Origin: Alphaproteobacteria bacterium
GTDB taxonomy: Bacteria > Pseudomonadota > Alphaproteobacteria > Paracaedibacterales > CAIOTO01
Length of the DNA stretch: 19,890 nt
Assembly: GCA_030727085.1 (NCBI GenBank)
Contig: JANRCF010000015.1
Location: 4,632 to 24,521, forward strand
Reading direction: 5' to 3'
Shown: in pieces, positions 1-7,000 of the stretch
How positions within the stretch are numbered: the stretch's first letter is position 1
Layout: the number at the start of each line of letters is the position of its first letter
The notes under the pieces: model-generated
Told to the model about the DNA's origin: nothing
What the model saw: only the letters and a program-made list of their open reading frames with translations
Databases searched by the model: none
Position numbers and translations under genes: made by a program

Positions 1-2
1 TT

Positions 3-548
3 GGGCCCCGATCTGGAAGGCGGCTTGTCTTATATTTGCTCAAAAAACGCCAGGAAATTTTAAGGCCTCTCCTGCACGCATTACTTGAGATGGATCAAAA
101 AGTAAAAACGTGCTCTCAATGTTTTTCTCTTGATACACAAACCCCATGTTCTCTGTGCACTGATGACAGACGCGATGTGACCAGCTTATGCGTTGTAGCT
201 GACGTCGCTGATGTGTGGGCGTTGGAACGCGCGCAAACGTATAAAGGCCTCTATCATGTTCTGGGTGGTCTTCTTTCTGCCATTGATGGCGTGATGCCGC
301 ATCAGTTAACTCTTGATCCACTTATTCGCCGTGTAAAAGACGGAGGCATTGACGAAGTTGTTTTAGCCTTAAATGCAACCGTTGAGGGGCAAACGACACT
401 GCATTATATAGCAGACCTATTATCACCCTATGGCGTTAAAGTATCGACCCTTGCACATGGTGTGCCTGTGGGTGGTGAGCTTGATTATCTGGATGATGGG
501 ACGCTGCACACGGCATTTAAAGCACGACGCGTTCTAGACGCTGCATAA
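3..548 (+). CDS. recR: Recombination mediator RecR (5' truncated by window edge)
   Basis: RecR acts with RecF/RecO in the cytoplasm to load RecA onto gapped DNA during recombinational repair. The reading frame is open from base 3, so the first start codon inside the window is not the real one. The visible frame begins in the helix-hairpin-helix segment (GPRSGRR), followed by LLKKRQEIL. A four-cysteine zinc finger follows (CSQC...CSLC), then a Toprim domain (LCVVADVADVWALERAQTYKG, EVVLALNATVEGQTT) and the usual C-terminal GVPVGGELDYLDDGTLHTAF. About 181 residues of a roughly 200-residue family are present, so only the first 15-20 are missing. In many bacteria recR follows dnaX and ybaB, which would lie to the left of this window. 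The identification is secure. Confidence 0.95.
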   Translation, partial: GPRSGRRLVLYLLKKRQEILRPLLHALLEMDQKVKTCSQCFSLDTQTPCSLCTDDRRDVTSLCVVADVADVWALERAQTYKGLYHVLGGLLSAIDGVMPHQLTLDPLIRRVKDGGIDEVVLALNATVEGQTTLHYIADLLSPYGVKVSTLAHGVPVGGELDYLDDGTLHTAFKARRVLDAA

Positions 549-574
549 AAGATCAACGAATTTAGAAAAATACC

Positions 575-604
575 TTGAAAGTAAGGCTAAAACTCGTGTA
601 TAAA
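575..604 (+). promoter_or_regulatory. Sigma-70-type promoter of tRNA-Lys
   Basis: TTGAAA at 575-580 and TATAAA at 599-604 are separated by 18 bases. Initiation would fall near 611, three bases before the mature tRNA 5' end, which fits a tRNA promoter. Identified by eye only. Confidence 0.55.
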
Positions 605-613
605 AAAACAATC

Positions 614-689
<76 letters not shown>

Positions 690-692
690 ATC

Positions 693-718
693 AAACTGCG
701 GGTTTATAAGCAGTTTTT
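693..718 (+). terminator. Intrinsic terminator after tRNA-Lys
   Basis: AAACTGC (693-699) pairs with GCAGTTT (710-716) around a ten-base loop, and the 3' arm runs into a short T tract (714-718). The position directly after the tRNA supports a rho-independent terminator. Confidence 0.6.
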
Positions 719-734
719 GATTCCGATAAAAAAT

Positions 735-756
735 CCGGGGTTACACCGGGGTTACA
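735..756 (+). repeat. Tandem 11-bp direct repeat downstream of tRNA-Lys
   Basis: CCGGGGTTACA occurs twice head to tail (735-745 and 746-756) in a gene-free stretch between the tRNA terminator and the IS6 element. No coding sequence is recognised between 690 and 840. The repeat is GC-rich against its surroundings. Confidence 0.6.
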
Positions 757-840
757 TTCCACAAAATACTCTGTGTCTTACAAACGTTAGCATTATCTTC
801 TTTTTCATGTTTAGCAGAATTCTAACCCCCCTCATAAAAA

Positions 841-854
841 GGCTCTGTCGCAAA
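841..854. repeat. Left terminal inverted repeat of IS6 element
   Basis: GGCTCTGTCGCAAA is the exact reverse complement of bases 1625-1638. Confidence 0.93.
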
Positions 855-909
855 CTTTACAGATTTTTGATAAAGTAAGATGAATTGAATTTAGAAACAG
901 TAATTTGCT

Positions 910-1584
910 ATGAATTTCAAAGGGTCTCATTTTCCAAAAGATGTTATTTTAATGTTAATTCGCTGGTACATTGCCTATCCCTTAAGCTATCGACACGTGG
1001 AAGAATTATTAGCTGAGCGTGGATTAAGTGTTGATCACGCAACCGTTAATCGTTGGGTTGTTAAGCATTCACCTACACTTGAATCCAAGTTTAGAAACAC
1101 CAAGAAAGGGGTTGGTAAAAGTTGGCGGATGGATGAGACGTACATTAAAGTCAAAGGAGAATGGGTTTACTATTATCGCGCCGTTGATAAAGAAGGCCAA
1201 ACAATCGATTTCTATTTGTCAAAGACACGTGATACCAAGGCAGCTCTTACTTTTTTCGATAAAGCAATCACAAGTAACGGAGTTCCTTCAAAGGTTAATA
1301 TGGACAAAAGCGGAGCGAATTTAGCCGGTTTGCAACACGTTAATCAAGAATTACCTAACACAGAGCAGATCGTGATTCGTCAGGTCAAATATCTCAACAA
1401 CATGATTGAACAAGATCATCGAGCGATCAAACGAATGGTAAAACCCATGCTGGGCTTTAAGAACTTTCTATGTGCAGAAGCCACACTTGCTGGAATTGAG
1501 CTTTATCACATGCTTCGTAAAGGACAAAATAAGGTCAAAGGGTATTTGCCAACTTGGGAGCAGTTCTATGCTCTAGCAGCATAA
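910..1584 (+). CDS. IS6-family DDE transposase
   Basis: This 224-residue protein starts with the family's NFKGxHF motif, then has a helix-turn-helix region (about 25-50: YRHVEELLAERGLSVDHATVNRW) and an RNase-H-like DDE domain. The catalytic triad is visible as D75 (WRMDETY), D132 (NMDKS) and E167 (NNMIEQDH), with 34 residues between the second D and the E, as in IS6 transposases. The C-terminal part has GFKNFLCAEATLAGIE and LRKGQ, as in IS26. Length is close to the usual 230-240 residues and there are no internal stops, so it could be active. It catalyses strand transfer of the element's ends into target DNA. Confidence 0.95.
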   Translation: MNFKGSHFPKDVILMLIRWYIAYPLSYRHVEELLAERGLSVDHATVNRWVVKHSPTLESKFRNTKKGVGKSWRMDETYIKVKGEWVYYYRAVDKEGQTIDFYLSKTRDTKAALTFFDKAITSNGVPSKVNMDKSGANLAGLQHVNQELPNTEQIVIRQVKYLNNMIEQDHRAIKRMVKPMLGFKNFLCAEATLAGIELYHMLRKGQNKVKGYLPTWEQFYALAA

Positions 1585-1624
1585 TTAAATTTCAAAAACG
1601 AGAATAATTATACCTATTCAAAAA

Positions 1625-1638
1625 TTTGCGACAGAGCC
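1625..1638. repeat. Right terminal inverted repeat of IS6 element
   Basis: TTTGCGACAGAGCC is the exact reverse complement of the left end. The gpsA stop codon begins 6 bp further right. Confidence 0.93.
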
Positions 1639-1644
1639 ACCATT

Positions 1645-2649
1645 TCATTCTGCCTCAAATCTAACTTCGTGGCGACTTAGTAAATCGGAAATCACTGAAT
1701 CTACAGAATCACCATGATGAACGATTTGATAAACAGCGTTCGCAACACGCATCGATAATGCCTTCATTGTGATTAACTCATTTAGTGCTTTTGATGTTGC
1801 AACCCCTTCTGCAACTGTTTTACGCTCAGCCAATATATCAACAATAGAGCGACCTTTGGCCAATTCAATTCCAAGCGACATATTGCGTGATTGCGTACTT
1901 GTACACGTCAACATCAGATCACCAACGCCTGACAGCCCCAGAAACGTATCTGGATTAGCTCCCATTGCCACGCCAAGACGTTTAATTTCAGCCAAACTTC
2001 GCGTCATTAATGTCGCAAGTGCATTTTGCCCTAAATTCAAACCTACAGAAAGACCACATGCAATCGCATATACGTTTTTAACTGCGCCACAAAACTCAAC
2101 CCCTCGACGATCCGTTGATGGATACAGACGAAAATGTGTATGCCACAAAGTTTCGGCCATCTCTTTAACAGCAACGGCATCAGGATGAGCTAGCGTGGCA
2201 GCAGCTGGTAAACACCGTGCAATTTCACCAGCAAAATTAGGGCCAGAGAGCACAAAAACTGGATGACCAGGCAAATGCTGCTCAATCCAATCACTAACAA
2301 ACGGTGTTTTTACTGGATTCTCGGTTAGAATACCTTTTGAAACAACCATAAATGAAACTTTAGCAGGTAAAAAAGATGATATCTCATTTAAAATTAGGGA
2401 TGTTTGTTGAACAGGTGTTGCAAGCACAACAATATCAGCACTGTTAAGACACGTATGTTTTGCATCAATCACAAGATTTTCAGATAATAGAACGCCTGGC
2501 AAGTACTGTTTATTCTCACCCACCAAGTTTAGCTCATCCGCCTGTTCCATGCGACGAGGCTTTAATGTAACATGGTGCCCTGCCCGCAAAAACGCAAGAG
2601 CCAATGCAGTTCCAAAAGCCCCTGCCCCAACGACAACGATACGTTTCAT
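1645..2649 (-). CDS. gpsA: NAD(P)H-dependent glycerol-3-phosphate dehydrogenase
   Basis: GpsA reduces dihydroxyacetone phosphate to sn-glycerol-3-phosphate, the backbone precursor of membrane phospholipids, in the cytoplasm. The 334 residues match the normal family length. An N-terminal Rossmann motif is clear (VVGAGAFGTALA, residues 6-17), as is the substrate motif LSGPNFAGEIA (about 134-144). The catalytic lysine K191 sits in CGAVKNVYAIACG, and the C-terminal helical domain carries GLSGVGDLMLTCTSTQSRN. The gene diverges from tgt and has its own promoter upstream. The IS6 element ends 6 bp beyond the stop codon, so the gene is intact but may have lost its original downstream sequence. Confidence 0.96.
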   Translation of the reverse strand: MKRIVVVGAGAFGTALALAFLRAGHHVTLKPRRMEQADELNLVGENKQYLPGVLLSENLVIDAKHTCLNSADIVVLATPVQQTSLILNEISSFLPAKVSFMVVSKGILTENPVKTPFVSDWIEQHLPGHPVFVLSGPNFAGEIARCLPAAATLAHPDAVAVKEMAETLWHTHFRLYPSTDRRGVEFCGAVKNVYAIACGLSVGLNLGQNALATLMTRSLAEIKRLGVAMGANPDTFLGLSGVGDLMLTCTSTQSRNMSLGIELAKGRSIVDILAERKTVAEGVATSKALNELITMKALSMRVANAVYQIVHHGDSVDSVISDLLSRHEVRFEAE

Positions 2650-2692
2650 AGGACTCTCATTTTATTTTGTTTAAATATGAATTGCATATTGC

Positions 2693-2722
2693 ATAATAAT
2701 GGTTTGCTAGGCTTTATGTAAA
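2693..2722 (-). promoter_or_regulatory. Sigma-70-type promoter of gpsA
   Basis: Read on the minus strand, TTTACA (2722-2717) and TATTAT (2698-2693) are 18 bases apart, each matching five of six consensus positions. Predicted initiation near 2686 gives a leader of about 37 bases to the gpsA ATG. Confidence 0.45.
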
Positions 2723-2743
2723 CCATCAAATGCCTCAAAACAA

Positions 2744-2772
2744 TTGGTTTCTATGCATATTCCTGTTATAAG
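2744..2772 (+). promoter_or_regulatory. Sigma-70-type promoter of tgt
   Basis: TTGGTT (2744-2749) and TATAAG (2767-2772) are 17 bases apart. Initiation near 2779 would leave a leader of about 33 bases to the tgt ATG. The -35 boxes of tgt and gpsA lie about 20 bp apart on opposite strands, a normal divergent arrangement. Confidence 0.4.
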
Positions 2773-2811
2773 TTCATATGTTATCTTCTTAAGTATGTTT
2801 TCTTTAAAGCA

Positions 2812-3990
2812 ATGTTTAAATTTACCTATACAGAAACCACAACTGACCGCGCACGTCTTGGACGACTTGAAACACCACATGGCATTGTAGAAACCCCTGC
2901 GTTTATTTTTTGTGCAACGAAGGCAGCCATTAAAAGTGTCACAGCAGAACAAATGCGCGAAGCTGGTACACAAATCATTTTATCGAACACCTACCATTTA
3001 ATGCTACAACCAGGTGCTGACGTTGTCGCACACCACGGTGGACTTCAAAAATTCACAGGCTGGCGTGGGCCTATGTTGACGGATTCTGGCGGGTTTCAAA
3101 TTTTTAGCCTTGGGCACGGATCTATCGCTAACGAAATAAAAGGGCGTCAAAACAATCAACGCCCTAAAACTTTACTCCGCATTACCGAAGAAGGCGCCCG
3201 TTTTAAATCCTATATTGACGGCAGAACGTGGATGCTTACCCCAGAAGAATCAATTCGCATTCAACATAAACTAGGCGCGGATATGATCGTCGTATTGGAT
3301 GAATGTACGCCATTCCATGTTGAAAAAAGCTATACAAAAGATTCTATGGAGATGAGCCATCGTTGGGCAAAACGGTGTCTGACTGAATTTGTGAAACTCA
3401 ACGAAAATGGGCAACAACGCTTGTATGGAATTATCCAAGGCGGCGTTTATGAAGATTTGCGTGAACAAGGGTGTGATTTTGTTAATTCGCATAATTTTTT
3501 TGGACATGCCATCGGTGGTTCGCTCGGCGCATCAAAAGGACAAATGTACGATGTCGTGAATTTTACAGCATCTAAACTGGATCGCGCACGTCCTATCCAT
3601 TTACTTGGCATTGGCGGAATCAAAGATATTTTTAACGGCGTCCGCGCGGGTATTGATACTTTCGACTGTGTGCACCCAACCAGACTTGCACGTCATGGCG
3701 GCGCACTTGTAAAGCCAGCTTCTATAGAAGACAACACTAAGGAGCACATAAACTTAGGCAATCAACGATTTCGCATGGATAACAATCCAATTGAGCCTGA
3801 TTGCACCTGTTCAACGTGCAAAAACTATTCGCGCGGGTATATACACCACCTACTTAAAGCAAACGAAATGATTGCGAGCACTCTTATTTCTATACACAAC
3901 ATCCATTTTATGAATCAATTGCTAACCGAAATTCGCGAGGCACTGATTGATGGCACACTAAATGTAGCTGAAAGGAAGTGGATCAGCTAA
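2812..3990 (+). CDS. tgt: tRNA-guanine transglycosylase, probably queuine-using type
   Basis: Tgt swaps guanine-34 of GUN-anticodon tRNAs (Asp, Asn, His, Tyr) for a 7-deazaguanine base. At 392 residues it is a complete TIM-barrel enzyme. The general acid/base D91 is in LTDSGGFQ, D163 in VLDECTPF, and the nucleophile D285 in TFDCVHPTR. The zinc site is C331, C333, C336 (CTCSTC) and H362. Compared with the preQ1 enzyme of Zymomonas, the specificity loop GGLAVG is replaced by GGSLGA (235-240), which puts glycine at the Val233 position, as in the eukaryotic queuine enzyme. There is also an extra segment after FSLG (about 101-120). No queA or preQ1-pathway gene is nearby. Family assignment is secure; base preference is inferred. 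Confidence 0.95.
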   Translation: MFKFTYTETTTDRARLGRLETPHGIVETPAFIFCATKAAIKSVTAEQMREAGTQIILSNTYHLMLQPGADVVAHHGGLQKFTGWRGPMLTDSGGFQIFSLGHGSIANEIKGRQNNQRPKTLLRITEEGARFKSYIDGRTWMLTPEESIRIQHKLGADMIVVLDECTPFHVEKSYTKDSMEMSHRWAKRCLTEFVKLNENGQQRLYGIIQGGVYEDLREQGCDFVNSHNFFGHAIGGSLGASKGQMYDVVNFTASKLDRARPIHLLGIGGIKDIFNGVRAGIDTFDCVHPTRLARHGGALVKPASIEDNTKEHINLGNQRFRMDNNPIEPDCTCSTCKNYSRGYIHHLLKANEMIASTLISIHNIHFMNQLLTEIREALIDGTLNVAERKWIS

Positions 3991-4063
3991 ATTTTCAAAA
4001 ATATTTAACGCAATATTAATTACTTAATACTTATAATAGACATACATCAATATACAAAATTGT

Positions 4064-7000
4064 ATGGATAAAAAGATTGTAATGTGTATTAAATCAACCT
4101 ATTTCACGTCAAAACAAAATGTGAATTTAGAAAATCATATTAATACGCGTGGAAGTATATTACCTGTTCATTTTAAGGTGCTCAAAAAATTTATTAAAAC
4201 AATAGCACTCATACCAATCACTTTTTCTAACATGCATTCCTTGTATGCTGCAAAAGATAATTTATACAACGTTATGACATTTGCAGGAAATGGTAAGGCT
4301 GGCTACACAGATGGCACAGGAACAGCTGCCAGTTTTAGTAGTCCTGGAAATATTATAATTAACAATACTACTGGTGATTTATATGTGGCTGATTGGAATA
4401 ATTATGTAATACGAAAGATAACACCATCTGGTGTTGTCACAACGTTAGCAGGCGTAAGGGGCGCCGCTGGGAACGTAAATGGTAGCGCAACAGTTGCCAA
4501 ATTCAGCAAAACAATGCGGGGCATTGCATGCGATAGTTTGGGAAATTTATATTTGGCTGATTATAGCAATAATGCTATTCGAAAAATCACGCCCACAGGA
4601 ACCGTCAGCACTTTTGCCAAAATCTCCTCTGTACATGGAATTACTGTTGATAGCTCCAACAATGTATATGTTACAAGCATGGCCAATTCTTCTGTTTATA
4701 AAATCAACAGTAATGGCTTTAGCTCAATCCTTGCAGGCGGCAAGAAAGGTTACGCAAACGGCACGAGGACAAATGTGCGGTTTAACACACCAGCTGCAAT
4801 AACAGCAAATTCATCGGATGTGTACGTAGCGGATTATGGGAACAACCTCATTCGAAAAATTGCAGCATCAAATGGCACGGTAACAACGGTTGCAGGCGGA
4901 GGGTCTCCTGGCAGCACCGCTGCTGGATCTGCAAACGGCGCGGGAGCAACTGCTACATTTAAGAATCCAGTGGGTATTTATTATGATAAATCAGCGAATT
5001 TATATGTTGCAGATCAATCCAACAATCTTCTTCGTAAAATAACATCAGCCGATGTCGTTACAACTATTACAAGCAGTAAAAATGATTTGAGACTAAATAC
5101 ACCGCGTGATGTTGTGTTAGATAATGCTGGTGCTATTTATATCGCAGACTTGGGCAGCCATCGAATTCTAAAACTCATTCCTAACTACATTGGACCAGAC
5201 ACTATAGACATTGCTTCAACAAATAATGATTATGGCACATATGAATCCATTAATCTGGCAGGTGGAACAATAAAAGCTGGTACTAATGCCTTAACAATTA
5301 CAAATAATGTGGCGGTGATAAACAACACAACAAGCACTGTTAATCCAGGTCCAGGTCAATATATTGTTCTAGCCGGTAATGTAAGCGGATCTGGCGCTCT
5401 AACAATAAGCAGCGGCACTTTCGCTCTTACAGGAACAAATCCATACTCTGGAACAATAACTATTAATCCTAGCTCCCAATTACAATTTGGGCTTGGCGGA
5501 CCAACAGGAAGTGTAGCAAGTTCAAGCATCATCAACAATGGATCAATTCAATTTGGGACATCAGGCATTACTTCTTGCTCTGCTAATATTAGTGGAAAAG
5601 GTAGTTTATGGAAATCTATCTCGGGTACATTGACATTAACTGGCACGAATACATATACAGGTCCAACAACTATTGACGCTTCCCCTAACAAACAAACGAA
5701 TGCCATTCTAATTGGCGATATTTCAAAATCTGTTGGCGTTAATATTGCAAGTACATGCGCCTATGACCTAAATGGAGTCGCACGCACACTTACTAACCCA
5801 TCGGGCACAGGAACAATTAAAAGTTCTGGCACGCCTGCAGCACTTACGATCAACGCAACAGTAAGCTCGGACTTTATGGGGTTGATCGATAACACGATTA
5901 ATGGCCTAACACTCACTGGAAGTGGAAAGTTTGGGTTAGCAAAAGACCAGAAATACACTGGAACAACAACAATCAATGCTGGGTCATGGTTACAAATCGC
6001 AGCAGGTGGTTCGACAGGCAGTGTTGCAAGCGCAAACATCATCAATAATGGAAAGATTTCATTTACACGATCAGACCCTTATACATATGCAGGCGTTATT
6101 AGCGGAACAGGATCTCTTCACCAATATAAATTGAACCTATTGACCCTCACAGGAGCAAATACATACACAGGTACAACACTGATTGATAAGGGCGGAACAC
6201 TTATCGGTGATATTTCAAAGTCAGTTGGAGTCACAATTAATGGAACCTACGATCTAAACGGAACCGCACGTATATTGATTGATCCAGGGGGGTCAGGAAC
6301 TATTCAAAGCTCAAACAAACCTGAAAAACTCACTATCACATCAAAAAACGGATCCATATTCTCTGGAAAGATAGCAGATACAATTAACAGTTTAGCTGTC
6401 AATGGGACTGGAAAATTGATGCTGGCAGGAAACAATACATATACTGGCGTAACACTCATTGATCAGGGTGGAACACTTGTCGGTGATATTTCAAAATCGG
6501 CTGGAGTGACTATTAGTGGCACCTATGACCTAAATGGAACCCCACGCACACTTACTAACCCATCGGGTGCAGGAGCAATTAAAAGTTCTGGCACGCCTGC
6601 AGCACTTACGATCAACGCAACAGTAAGCTCGGACTTTATGGGGTTGATCGATAACACGATTAATGGCCTAACACTCACTGGAAGTGGAAAGTTTGGGTTA
6701 GCAAAAGACCAGAAATACACTGGAACAACAACAATCAATGCTGGGTCATGGTTACAAATCGCAGCAGGTGGTTCGACAGGCAGTGTTGCAAGCGTAAACA
6801 TCATCAATAATGGAAAGATTTCATTTACACGATCAGACCCTTACACATATGCAGGCGTTATTAGCGGAACAGGATCTCTTCAGCAATATATATTGAGCGT
6901 ATTAACCCTTACTGGGGCAAACACATATACTGGCGCGACAACCATTGATGCAGGTGGCACACTTATTGGTGATATTTCAAAATCTGTCGGTGTGACGGTA

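Larger units (their letters stand above)
841..1638 (+). mobile_element. IS6-family insertion sequence, apparently intact
   Basis: The element is 798 bp, bounded by perfect 14-bp terminal inverted repeats (GGCTCTGTCGCAAA) at 841-854 and 1625-1638, with one transposase gene filling most of it. The ends resemble the GGCTCTGTTGCAAA termini typical of IS6/IS26/IS240 elements. The eight bases on either side (cataaaaa and accatttc) do not match, so no target duplication is visible. IS6 elements move by replicative cointegration and often lack one after recombination. The right end lies 6 bp from the gpsA stop codon without cutting into that gene. Confidence 0.93.

Noticed and set aside
735..756. CRISPR-like repeat
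   Set aside because: Only two head-to-tail 11-bp units without spacers; no array and no cas genes in the window.
2707..2973. Minus-strand frame of 88 codons across the tgt start
   Set aside because: It overlaps the conserved N-terminus of Tgt and the divergent promoters, is Cys/Phe-rich without a motif, and has no ribosome site.
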